Below are positions 9,385-18,788 of a stretch of 64,000 nucleotides of DNA, piece after piece. The stretch's first letter is position 1; the number at the start of each line of letters is the position of its first letter. The position numbers and the translations under genes were made by a program. The notes below the pieces were generated by a model that searched no databases, was not told where the DNA came from, and worked only from the letters and a program-made list of their open reading frames with translations. Source of the stretch: Streptomyces sp. JB150 (lineage in GTDB: Bacteria > Actinomycetota > Actinomycetes > Streptomycetales > Streptomycetaceae); assembly GCF_011193355.1 (NCBI RefSeq), contig NZ_CP049780.1, positions 3,030,169-3,094,168 on the forward strand. Reading direction: 5' to 3'.

Positions 9385-10694
9385 TGGCACTCACCGGACG
9401 CGCCGCCCTCCTGGCGGCCCTCGGCTCCCTCCCGGTCGGCATCCTGGAGCCCGGCTGGACGGGCATCCTCGCCGTGAACGCCCCGCTCGCCCTCGCCTGC
9501 GCCTGCGACTTCGCGCTCGCGGCACCGGTACGCCGCCTCAGGCTGACCCGCTCGGGCGACACCTCGGTCCGTCTGGGCGAAACCGCCGACGTCACCCTCA
9601 CGGTCACCAATCCCACCGGCCGCCCGCTCCGCGCCCTCCTGCGCGACGCATGGCCCCCGAGCAGCTGGCAGCCCGGCACCGAGGTCGCCGCGTCCCGCCA
9701 TCGCCTGACGGTTCCCGCAGGCGAGCGCCGCCGCGTCACCACCCGACTGCGCCCCACCCGCCGCGGCGATCACCACGCGGACCGGGTGACCATCCGCTCG
9801 TACGGCCCCCTCGGCCTCTTGACCCGCCAGGCCACCCACAAGGTCCCCTGGACGGTACGCGTCCTGCCTCCCTTCACCAGCCGCAAGCACCTGCCCTCGA
9901 AACTCGCCCGGCTCCGCGAACTCGACGGCCGCACCAGCGTCCTCATCCGCGGCCAGGGCACGGAATTCGACAGCCTCCGCGAGTACGTCCCCGGAGACGA
10001 CACCCGCTCGATCGACTGGCGCGCCACAGCCCGCCACTCCACGGTCGCCGTCCGCACCTGGCGCCCGGAACGCGACCGGCACATCCTCCTGGTCCTGGAC
10101 ACCGGCCGCACCTCCGCCGGCCGCGTCGGCGACGCCCCGCGCCTCGACGCCTCCATGGACGCCGCCCTCCTCCTGGCCGCCCTGGCCTCCCGTGCCGGCG
10201 ACCGCGTCGACCTCCTCGCCTACGACCGCCACGTACGCGCCCTGGTCCAGGGCCGCACGGCGAACGACGTCCTCCCCGCCCTGGTGAACGCCATGGCGAC
10301 CCTGGAACCGGAACTCGTCGAGACGGACGCCCGAGGCCTCACCGCCACAGCACTCCGTACGGCCCCACGCCGCTCCCTGATCGTCCTGCTGACCACCCTC
10401 GACGCGGCCCCGATGGAAGCGGGAATCCTCCCCGTCCTGCCCCAGCTGACCCAGCGCCACACCGTTCTCTTGGCATCGGTGGCCGACCCCCACATCGCCG
10501 GCATGGCAAAGGCCCGCGGGAACGTGGACGCCGTCTACGAGGCCGCAGCCGCCGCCCAGGCCCAGGCCGAACGCGAGCACACCGCCGAACAACTCCGCCG
10601 CCACGGCGTCACGGTCGTCGACGCGACACCGGACGACCTGGCGCCGGCACTGGCGGACGCCTACCTGGCACTGAAGGCGGCAGGCCGCCTGTAA
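9384..10694 (+). CDS. DUF58 domain (vWA-like) protein
   Basis: A 436-residue protein with two N-terminal hydrophobic segments, a beta-rich region, and the DUF58 signature VLIRGQGTEFDSLREYVPGD followed by DTRSIDWRATAR. A von Willebrand A-like domain follows (ILLVLDTGRTSAG, then LLLAALASRAGDRVDLLAYD); the MIDAS first motif is D-T-G-R-T rather than canonical DxSxS. It is the usual partner of MoxR. Starts by TGATG overlap with moxR and is the last gene before a strong terminator. Confidence 0.92.
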   Translation: MALTGRAALLAALGSLPVGILEPGWTGILAVNAPLALACACDFALAAPVRRLRLTRSGDTSVRLGETADVTLTVTNPTGRPLRALLRDAWPPSSWQPGTEVAASRHRLTVPAGERRRVTTRLRPTRRGDHHADRVTIRSYGPLGLLTRQATHKVPWTVRVLPPFTSRKHLPSKLARLRELDGRTSVLIRGQGTEFDSLREYVPGDDTRSIDWRATARHSTVAVRTWRPERDRHILLVLDTGRTSAGRVGDAPRLDASMDAALLLAALASRAGDRVDLLAYDRHVRALVQGRTANDVLPALVNAMATLEPELVETDARGLTATALRTAPRRSLIVLLTTLDAAPMEAGILPVLPQLTQRHTVLLASVADPHIAGMAKARGNVDAVYEAAAAAQAQAEREHTAEQLRRHGVTVVDATPDDLAPALADAYLALKAAGRL

Positions 10695-10752
10695 GGCGAT
10701 GACCAGGGCCCTGAAAGGGGCCCCTACGCCTGAATAGCCAGCCCTGAACGCA

Positions 10753-10786
10753 GAAAACCCCCGCATCATGTGATGCGGGGGTTTTC
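10753..10786. terminator. Strong hairpin terminator, shared by convergent transcripts
   Basis: A perfect 16-bp inverted repeat (10753-10768 and 10771-10786) with a two-base centre and T/A-rich ends. It lies 58 nt after the DUF58 operon on the plus strand and immediately after the 5S rRNA tail on the minus strand, so it probably served as the rRNA operon terminator and also stops the DUF58 operon. Confidence 0.85.
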
Positions 10787-10795
10787 CCAATAATT

Positions 10796-10823
10796 GTTCG
10801 GCGGCGTCCTACTCTCCCACAGG
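10796..10823 (-). pseudogene. 3' tail of 5S rRNA (truncated remnant)
   Basis: Read on the minus strand, these 28 nt equal the conserved 3' end of Streptomyces 5S rRNA (CCTGTGGGAGAGTAGG then ACGCCGCCGAAC). The other roughly 90 nt of 5S, and all of 23S and 16S, are missing. The fragment is followed by a terminator in the expected place and preceded directly by rRNA leader sequence. It cannot be a functional 5S gene as written. Either the operon was deleted or the assembly has collapsed it. Confidence 0.8.
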
Positions 10824-11033
10824 TCTCGATCCGATTTCCTCGGTGCTTTCCAGGTTCCCGCTCTCGCGTTTCCCTTTCCGGCGGTTCCGACTTTATCAGA
10901 ACTTCCGCGCCGGTCTGACCGGCCGTCTGTTTCCGATTTCATCGGGAGAGGCTTCAGCGAAATCGATGTTTCGAGAAGCGATAGGTTCTCAAGGTCACCG
11001 ACCGGATCAGATCCAGTCCCAGGCAACTGTTCG
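10824..11033 (-). other. rRNA operon leader (pre-16S) sequence without its 16S gene
   Basis: The minus-strand text resembles Streptomyces pre-16S leaders: AGTTCTGATAAAGTCGG, then GGAACCTGGAAAGCACCG and GAGGAAATCGGATCG close to the junction. It is clearly less GC-rich than the flanks. Known leaders continue into antitermination and RNase III processing boxes and then 16S rRNA; here the text jumps at about 10823 to the 5S tail. Confidence 0.7.
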
Positions 11034-11062
11034 AATCTACCTCCCCGCTCGCGCCGTGTCAA
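11034..11062 (-). promoter_or_regulatory. Ribosomal RNA-type promoter
   Basis: On the minus strand a perfect -35 box TTGACA (11062-11057) is followed after exactly 17 bp by TAGATT (11039-11034), one of the best vegetative promoters in the window and typical of rrn operons. It faces the rRNA leader and 5S tail. A weaker second promoter may sit further in, around TAAAGT. Confidence 0.75.
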
Positions 11063-11116
11063 CGGCTCTCGCGGGAACGAAGAGGACAGTAGCAGCTCGG
11101 CGGGCGTGGATGCACA

Positions 11117-12124
11117 TCAGGCGGCCGTAGGCACGGTGGCACTGCGTTCGGCCGCGTCGATGTCGCCGGTCTCGCCGGTGCGTGCCGCGCGGCCGCCGAG
11201 GACGTAGACGTACGTGAGGAACGCCAGCTCGGCGGCGACGCCGATGGTGATGCGGGCCCAGGTCGGCAGGCCGGACGGGGTGACGAAGCCTTCGATGGCG
11301 CCGGCGACGAAGAGCACGAGGGCCAGGCCGATGGCCATGCCCAAGGCGGCGCGGCCCTCCTCGGCCAGGGCTGTGCGGCGGGTGCGGGGGCCTGGGTCGA
11401 TGAGGGTCCAGCCGAGGCGGAGGCCGGTTCCGGCGGCGACGAAGACGGCGGTGAGTTCCAGGAGGCCGTGCGGCAGGACCAGGCCGAGGAAGGTGTCGAG
11501 GCGGCCGGCCGAGGTCATCAGGCCGAAGCCGATGCCGAGGTTCAGCATGTTCAGCAGCAGGATCCAGATGACCGGCAGGCCGAGGAAGATGCCCAGGACC
11601 AGGCAGATCGCGGCGGCCTGGGCGTTGTTCGTCCAGACCTGGGCGGCGAAGGAGGCCGCGGGGTTGCTGGAGTAGTAGGACTCGTACTCGCCGCCGGGGC
11701 GGGTGAGTTCGCGTAGTTCGCTCGGGGCCGCGATCGTCGCCTGGACGTCGGGGTGCGTGCCGATCCACCAGCCGAGGAGGGCCGCGACGAGCGCCGAGAG
11801 CAGCGCGGTGGGCACCCACCAGTGACGGGAGCGGTACACGGCGGCGGGGAACCCGTGGGTGAGGAAGCGGGTCACGTCGCGCCAGGAGGCGCGGCGGGTT
11901 CCTGTGACGGCTCCACGCGCGCGTGCCACCAGTTGGCTGAGCCGGCCGGTCAGCTGGGGGTCGGGGGCGCTCGACCGGATGAGGGACAGGTGGGTCGCCG
12001 TGCGCTGATAGAGGGCGACGAGTTCGTCGACCTCGGGGCCGGTGAGCCGGCGCCGGCGTCGGAGCAGGGCGTCCAGGCGGTCCCACTCCGCGCGGTGGGC
12101 GGAGACGAAGACGTCGAGGTCCAT
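11117..12124 (-). CDS. Stage II sporulation protein M family membrane protein
   Basis: A 335-residue SpoIIM/DUF95 protein. The charged N-terminal 95 residues (FVSAHRAEWDRLDALLRR) are followed by about five or six transmembrane segments and the family motifs NNAQAAAICLVLGIFLG and LPHGLLELTAVFVA. In Bacillus SpoIIM is part of the peptidoglycan-remodelling engulfment machine; Streptomyces homologues have no proven role, and the context here (divergent RDD protein) matches a common actinobacterial pair. The start at 12124 has GAGGAG 11 nt upstream. Confidence 0.9.
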   Translation of the reverse strand: MDLDVFVSAHRAEWDRLDALLRRRRRLTGPEVDELVALYQRTATHLSLIRSSAPDPQLTGRLSQLVARARGAVTGTRRASWRDVTRFLTHGFPAAVYRSRHWWVPTALLSALVAALLGWWIGTHPDVQATIAAPSELRELTRPGGEYESYYSSNPAASFAAQVWTNNAQAAAICLVLGIFLGLPVIWILLLNMLNLGIGFGLMTSAGRLDTFLGLVLPHGLLELTAVFVAAGTGLRLGWTLIDPGPRTRRTALAEEGRAALGMAIGLALVLFVAGAIEGFVTPSGLPTWARITIGVAAELAFLTYVYVLGGRAARTGETGDIDAAERSATVPTAA

Positions 12125-12251
12125 CGGTGTGCCTGCTCCTCGGCTGATCGTCGGGACTCGTCGTGGCTGTCAGCTTGTCCTACTGGGGCGCGATGTGCGT
12201 TCAGCTTGGCAGACTGGCCGTTCAGGGGCAGGCCAGGGAAGGGCGGCGGGC

Positions 12252-13196
12252 GTGAGTGAGCTGGTGACGGGCGAGGCGGTGGCGCTTGAGCTGCGCCCCG
12301 CGAGGCTGCCCAGCAGGGCCCTGGCCGTGCTGCTCGATCTGTTGGTGGCCGCGGTGGCCTACATCGCCGTGTCCGTGGTGCTCCTGCTGACGACCTCGTC
12401 GCTGGACCAGGCGGCGCGCACCGCGGTGTCCATCGCGACTTTCGTGCTGGTGCTGGTGGGTGCGCCGATCGCGGTGGAGACGCTGAGCCACGGGCGTTCG
12501 CTGGGGAAGCTGGTGTGCGGGCTGCGGGTGGTGCGGGACGACGGCGGGCCGATCCGGTTCCGGCACGCTCTGGTGCGCGGGGCGATCGGGGCCTTCGAGA
12601 TCCTGCTGACGTTCGGGGTCATCGCCTGTATCGCGTCACTGGTGTCGGCGCGGGGCCGGCGGCTCGGGGATGTGTTCGCGGGGACTCTCGTGGTGCGGGA
12701 GCGGGTGCCGGTGGCGCGGACCGGGTTCATCGCGCCGCCTCCGCCCGGGCTCGCGGGGCGGTTCTCCCAGCTGGACCTGTCCGCGGTTCCCGATGGGCTG
12801 TGGCTGGCCGTGCGCCAGTACCTGGCCCGGATGCGGCAGCTGGATCCGCAGGTGGGGCGGGCCATGGCGGAACGTCTCGCGGGTGATCTCGCGGCGCGGA
12901 CGGGTGCTCCGGTGCCGCCGGGGGTGCCCGCGTCCGACTATCTCGCCGCGGTGCTCCAGGAGCGGCAGGCCCGCGAGGTGCGGCGGGTCTTCGAGAACGG
13001 TTCGGTGGTCGGCGCCGGCGGGCGGCCGGGCGGGGTTGCGGGAGCCGGGGGTGCGGCGACGGGTGCGTACGTGCCGCCGTCGGTGCCGGTGGAGAGGGCC
13101 GCGTCGCCGGGCAGCGCGGCTCCGCAGTCCGCGCCGCCCCGGGGTGAGGGCGCGTCGGCCGAGTCGCCGGCCACCGGGTTCGTGCCCCCGGCCTGA
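12252..13196 (+). CDS. RDD family membrane protein
   Basis: A 314-residue protein. The RDD domain occupies about residues 15-160: PSRALAVLLDLLVAAV, a helical hairpin, then GRSLGKLVCGLRVV and RRLGDVFAGTLVV, with about three transmembrane helices. The C-terminal 150 residues are soluble and end in a Gly/Pro/Ala-rich tail. It is divergent from the SpoIIM-family gene, a frequent pairing. The GTG at 12252 is preceded by an AAGGGCGG ribosome site. RDD proteins are suspected transporters or protein-interaction modules; function not established. Confidence 0.88.
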   Translation: MSELVTGEAVALELRPARLPSRALAVLLDLLVAAVAYIAVSVVLLLTTSSLDQAARTAVSIATFVLVLVGAPIAVETLSHGRSLGKLVCGLRVVRDDGGPIRFRHALVRGAIGAFEILLTFGVIACIASLVSARGRRLGDVFAGTLVVRERVPVARTGFIAPPPPGLAGRFSQLDLSAVPDGLWLAVRQYLARMRQLDPQVGRAMAERLAGDLAARTGAPVPPGVPASDYLAAVLQERQAREVRRVFENGSVVGAGGRPGGVAGAGGAATGAYVPPSVPVERAASPGSAAPQSAPPRGEGASAESPATGFVPPA

Positions 13197-13225
13197 GGCG
13201 TCCACGGTCACACGAGCGCGGGCTG

Positions 13226-13840
13226 TCACTCGAAGACGGACGGCGGTGACTCCAGGTCCTCCAGCTCGATGCCGGGGGCCGCGAGGACCACGTCGCCGGC
13301 GATGTGCACGGCGTGCTGCTCGCCCGTGTCCAGGGCAGTGACCTGGTATTCGTCCACGGTCAGGGGGCCGTTGTCAGTGGCGTGTGTTTCTCTGTTCACC
13401 AGGGCCCAGGACTGGTCGAGGGTGCGCGGGGCGAGGACCGGGTCCGTGAAGGCGACGAGGCGTACGCGGGTGGCCGCAGCGGCGGGGGTGAGGCGCAGGA
13501 GGCGAGTGGTGGCGATGAGGAACGCGGGGGATGTGCCGGTGAACGCGTGGGCGCGGACGTTGCCTTCCGTGGCGTGAGCGCCGGTGGGGTCGGTGCGGAC
13601 CCAGGTGACACCGTCCAGGGCGGCGCCGCGCACCTGCCAGCCGCCTGCGTGGAGTTCCAGGCGGATGGGGCGGCCGAGGTCGTCGAGGGCCAGGTCGACG
13701 GAGCCCTGGTGGTCGCCCGAGGGTGTCGTCAGCTGGGCGACGTAGCGCCAGCCGGAGGGGCCGGGGGCGCAGTGGAAGTGCTCTTCTGCGAGGGGGGTGT
13801 GGTCGTGCGGATCGTGGAGCGAATAGCGGCCGCGGGGCAT
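13226..13840 (-). CDS. Conserved protein of unknown function
   Basis: A 204-residue soluble protein without signal peptide or membrane segment, opening MPRGRYSLHDPHDHTPLAEE. The composition alternates short polar and hydrophobic runs, suggesting mostly beta structure (RYVAQLTTPSGDHQGSVDL, IRLELHAGGWQVRG). I do not recognise a family motif. It lies downstream of ahcY on the same strand, but a strong hairpin at 13904-13938 separates the two, so it is probably transcribed independently. The ATG at 13840 is chosen over upstream in-frame codons because the latter run through the ahcY terminator. Confidence 0.75.
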   Translation of the reverse strand: MPRGRYSLHDPHDHTPLAEEHFHCAPGPSGWRYVAQLTTPSGDHQGSVDLALDDLGRPIRLELHAGGWQVRGAALDGVTWVRTDPTGAHATEGNVRAHAFTGTSPAFLIATTRLLRLTPAAAATRVRLVAFTDPVLAPRTLDQSWALVNRETHATDNGPLTVDEYQVTALDTGEQHAVHIAGDVVLAAPGIELEDLESPPSVFE

Positions 13841-13903
13841 GGGGGTCCTGGGGTCTGACGGGCTGGTCCGGTCGCTGTCGGCACGGACCTGTACGACCAA
13901 AGG

Positions 13904-13938
13904 GGCAGGCCCCCGGCACGGGGGTGCGGGGGCCTGCC
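13904..13938 (-). terminator. Terminator after ahcY
   Basis: Inverted repeat of 11 bp (13904-13914 with 13928-13938) with an additional GCAC/GTGC pairing inside the loop. It lies 48 nt beyond the ahcY stop and upstream of the next gene. Confidence 0.7.
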
Positions 13939-13985
13939 TCAATGGACGGTACGGCTACCGGGCCGGATCCTTCGGATCGCGCGGA

Positions 13986-15705
<1,720 letters not shown>

Positions 15706-16116
15706 GGCCGTCCACGGCCGTGACCGTCGGCACCCGCCGGGTCGCGTGCTGCGCGGGGGCCGCGGGGACTGCCGGCGAGCGGGTCCTGCTCAACGGGACG
15801 CCGCTGGTGGAGCCGTATGTCCGGGACGGGGTCGGGAACGGGCCGCGTCAGCCGTACGACGTGCGGGTGCCGGAGGGGCGGCTGTTCCTGCTCACGGGCG
15901 TTCGCCGACGAACACAGCGGCACGGTTCCGGCCGCGGCCGTCATCGGACGGGTGACCGGCGAGCGCGTCGTACCGGTGCTGCCGACGCTGCTTCTGCTGC
16001 TGGGGCTGGTGCTGGCGGTGGGCGCGGTGCTGGTGGCGGCTGGGCGCGGCATGGGCGGCGGCGGCCGTCGGAGCCCACGCAGTGGTGGCCGCGGCATCTG
16101 TGAGGCCCGGGTGTGA
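15706..16116 (+). pseudogene. Decayed signal peptidase I-like gene
   Basis: Two frames together read as the C-terminal part of a type I signal peptidase-like (S26) protein. The first has RVACCAGAAGTAGERVLLNG, then PYDVRVPEGRLFLL (to about 15895). After a frame change FADEHSGTVPAAAVIGRVTG follows, then a C-terminal transmembrane helix (VLPTLLLLLGLVLAVGAVLV). The N-terminal anchor and the region with the catalytic Ser and Lys are absent, and the GDH motif is broken at the frame change. So at least one deletion and one frameshift have occurred. The exact left edge is not visible; 15706 is approximate. Confidence 0.6.
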
Positions 16117-16159
16117 CCAGGGGCCCTGCCGCTCGTGGCGAGCGGCAGGGCCCCTGGTC
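16115..16159. terminator. 21-bp perfect hairpin terminator
   Basis: Perfect 21-bp arms (16115-16135 and 16139-16159) around a TGG loop. It lies 23 nt after the CDF transporter gene on the minus strand and at the end of the signal peptidase remnant, so it should act in both directions. Confidence 0.85.
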
Positions 16160-16181
16160 CGTTCGGGTCTGACGGGTCAGG

Positions 16182-17162
16182 TCAGTGGCCGGCGTTGTGC
16201 GGGGCCGGGCCGCCCGGCGAGGCTTCCGGGTCGGGGCCCTTGGCGGCCTCGGTCTCGCTGTAGACGTCCGGCTCCAGGTAGATGACGCGGGCGATCGGGA
16301 CGGCCGCGCGGATGCGGGCCTCGGCGGCGTCGATGGCGGCGGCGATCTCGGTGGCCGTGTCGTCGTGGCGTACGGCGATCTTGGCGGCGACCAGCAGCTC
16401 CTCCGGGCCGAGGTGGAGCGTGCGCATGTGGATGATGCGGGGGACGGTGGTGCCGTCCACGATCGCGGCCTCGATCTTGTGGACCTCTTCCAGGCCCGCG
16501 GCCTCACCGAGGAGCAGGGACTTGGTCTCGGCGGCCAGGACGATGGCGATCACGATGAGCAGGACGCCGATGCAGAGGGTGCCGATGCCGTCCCAGACGC
16601 CGTTGCCGGTGAGGAGGGCGAGGCCGACGCCGCCGAGGGCCAGGATCAGGCCGACGAGGGCGCCGAGGTCCTCCAGCAGGACGACCGGCAGCTCGGGGGC
16701 CTTCGCGTGGCGGACGAACTCCTTCCAGGACTTCCTGCCGCGCAGCGCGTTGGACTCCTTGATGGCCGTGCGGAAGGAGATCGTCTCGGCGATGATCGCG
16801 AAGACGAGGACGCCCACCGGCCAGTACCAGTGCTCGATCTCGTGCGGGTCCTTGATCTTCTCGTAGCCCTCGTAGATGGCGAACATGCCACCGACCGAGA
16901 AGAGGACGATCGAGACGAGGAAGGCGTAGACGTAGCGTTCGCGGCCGTAGCCGAAGGGGTGCTGCGGGGTCGCCTCGCGCTGCGCCTTCTTGCCGCCGAG
17001 CAGGAGCAGGCCCTGGTTGCCGGAGTCGGCGAGCGAGTGCACCGACTCGGCGAGCATCGAGGACGAGCCGCTGAAGAGGAACGCCACGAACTTCGCTGCC
17101 GCGATCGAGAGATTGGCGAACAGTGCCGCCACGATCGCCTTGGTACCGCCTGACGCGCTCAT
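16182..17162 (-). CDS. Cation diffusion facilitator transporter
   Basis: A 326-residue CDF-family efflux protein, likely for Zn2+, Fe2+ or Mn2+ in exchange for protons. Helix 2 carries the metal-site sequence ESVHSLADSGNQ, and helix 5 the LLEDLGALVG segment; about six helices are followed by a C-terminal cytoplasmic domain (RIIHMRTLHLGPEELLVAAK). The helix-2 site is HxxxD, as in many iron/zinc CDFs of this subgroup. It lies between manA and ahcY on the same strand; metal specificity cannot be read from sequence alone. Confidence 0.9.
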   Translation of the reverse strand: MSASGGTKAIVAALFANLSIAAAKFVAFLFSGSSSMLAESVHSLADSGNQGLLLLGGKKAQREATPQHPFGYGRERYVYAFLVSIVLFSVGGMFAIYEGYEKIKDPHEIEHWYWPVGVLVFAIIAETISFRTAIKESNALRGRKSWKEFVRHAKAPELPVVLLEDLGALVGLILALGGVGLALLTGNGVWDGIGTLCIGVLLIVIAIVLAAETKSLLLGEAAGLEEVHKIEAAIVDGTTVPRIIHMRTLHLGPEELLVAAKIAVRHDDTATEIAAAIDAAEARIRAAVPIARVIYLEPDVYSETEAAKGPDPEASPGGPAPHNAGH

Positions 17163-17310
17163 GTGTTGGCGTGGTTCCCTTCGTACGTACGCCGTTGCCG
17201 GGCTTTGCCCGTCCTTGACGGTGGGCCATTGTTGCAGCCCTCGTGCGGGTACCGCGCCAGGCGGTCCTTACGGGCTGCTTAGGGTGCCCATATCGGTTGT
17301 TGCCGGACCG

Positions 17311-18462
17311 TCAGACGACGACGGTCGCCCGGAAGAGAGTGCCCGCACCGGACACGTCGATGCGTTCGTCCGCCGGGACGAAGACGGACTGCCCGGGGCG
17401 CAGTGCGTGCTCCCCGGCCCGTACGGTGCCGGCCGTGCACAGCAGGATCTGGGGGGCGGGGCGGGTGAGGTCGCGTCGCGGGCCGCCCTGCGGGAGGACG
17501 TACCGGGACAGGCGGAACTCGTCGGTCGGGGTCTCGTAGACCTCCTCGCCGTCCGGGGAGGCCTCCGGGCGCAGGACGCCCGGGTCGGACGGCTCGAAGC
17601 GGACGACGCGCAGGAGTTCGGGGACGTCGACATGCTTGGGGGTCAGGCCGCAGCGCAGGACGTTGTCGGAGTTGGCCATGATCTCGACGCCCAGGCCGTT
17701 CAGGTACGCGTGCGGGACGCCGGCGCCGAGGAAGAGGGCCTCGCCGGGCTGGAGCCGCACGTGGTGGAGGAGCAGGGCGGCGATGACGCCGGGGTCGCCC
17801 GGGTAGTGGTGGGCGATGTCGGCGTAGGGGGCGTAGGCGCCGCCGAGGCGGGTGCAGGCGGCGGTGGCCTCGGCGACCGTGCGGGCCATTTCCTCGCGGT
17901 CGGCGCCGAGGACGGCGGTCAGCACCTCGCGCAGGGCCGCGTCCTCGGGGTGGGCGCGCAGCAGGTCGGCGTACGGCTTCAGGGAGTCCACGCCGAGGCC
18001 GTCGAGGAGGCCGGCGGCCTGGACCGGGTCGCGGAAGCCGCACAGGCCGTCGAACTCGGTGAGCGCGCAGATCAGTTCGGGCTTGTGGTTGGCGTCCTTG
18101 TAGTTGCGGTGCGGGGCGTCGACGGGGATGCCGCGGCGTTCCTCGTCCGCGTATCCCTCCTGCGCCTGGGCGAGGTCGGGGTGGACCTGGAGGGAGAGGG
18201 GGGCGCCGGCGGCGAGGAGCTTGAGGAGGAAGGGGAGGCGGGGGCCGAAGCGGGCGACGGCCGCCCGGCCCAGCTCCCGCTCCGGGTCGGCGTCGATGAC
18301 GTCGGCGAGGGTGCCGCGCGGGGTGCGGGAGGGTGCGCCCGGGTGGGCGCCCATCCACATCTCCGCCTGGGGTTCGCCGGTCGGTTCGACGCCGAGGAGG
18401 TGCGGGATCGCGGTGGGCGAGCCCCAGGCGTAGGGGCGGATGGTGTTGTCGAGGCGGTCCAT
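17311..18462 (-). CDS. manA: Mannose-6-phosphate isomerase, class I
   Basis: Interconverts fructose 6-phosphate and mannose 6-phosphate, the entry to GDP-mannose. 383 residues. Type I PMI motifs are seen: YAWGSPTAIPHLLG at the N-terminus, the zinc-site segments LSLQVHPD and DANHKPEL, and LQPGEALFLGAGVPHAYLNG in the cupin core with the conserved His. The window also contains phosphomannomutase, a SIS-domain isomerase and a nucleotidyltransferase, together covering the route to activated mannose. The ATG at 18462 gives the normal family length. Confidence 0.94.
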   Translation of the reverse strand: MDRLDNTIRPYAWGSPTAIPHLLGVEPTGEPQAEMWMGAHPGAPSRTPRGTLADVIDADPERELGRAAVARFGPRLPFLLKLLAAGAPLSLQVHPDLAQAQEGYADEERRGIPVDAPHRNYKDANHKPELICALTEFDGLCGFRDPVQAAGLLDGLGVDSLKPYADLLRAHPEDAALREVLTAVLGADREEMARTVAEATAACTRLGGAYAPYADIAHHYPGDPGVIAALLLHHVRLQPGEALFLGAGVPHAYLNGLGVEIMANSDNVLRCGLTPKHVDVPELLRVVRFEPSDPGVLRPEASPDGEEVYETPTDEFRLSRYVLPQGGPRRDLTRPAPQILLCTAGTVRAGEHALRPGQSVFVPADERIDVSGAGTLFRATVVV

Positions 18463-18788
18463 GAGTGTTCTCTGGGTCTTTCTGCCGGCGGGGTGGGGGC
18501 TCGGCGGGGCTCCGGTCGGTGCTTGGGGGGCGTTGGGCCTGCGGCGCTCGGAGCACTGGGCGGGTGCCGGTGGGCGCTGGGCGGGTGCTCGTGGAGCGCT
18601 GGGCGCTTGGGGCGCTTGTGATGCGGCGTCTGGTGGGCGCTCGGGGTGCTCCCAGGCCGGCCGTCCCCAAGGGGTGTTTGTCGGGGCCTCGTCAGGGAGG
18701 CCTGTCGGGGTTCCTCCAGGGCTGTCCGGTGCGGTGCGAGGCCTGGCCCGTGGTCCGCGGCGTTCGGGTCAGGGTGTCCCCGGCAACA
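18463..18788. other. Non-coding spacer with degenerate GC-rich repeats
   Basis: A 326-bp gap between the SIS-domain gene and manA. It is full of imperfect repeats of GGGCGCTGGGCGG-like and GGTGCTCG-like words (about 18550-18650) and gives no believable protein in any frame. No clear promoter was identified, although manA must be served from here or from upstream. Confidence 0.5.
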
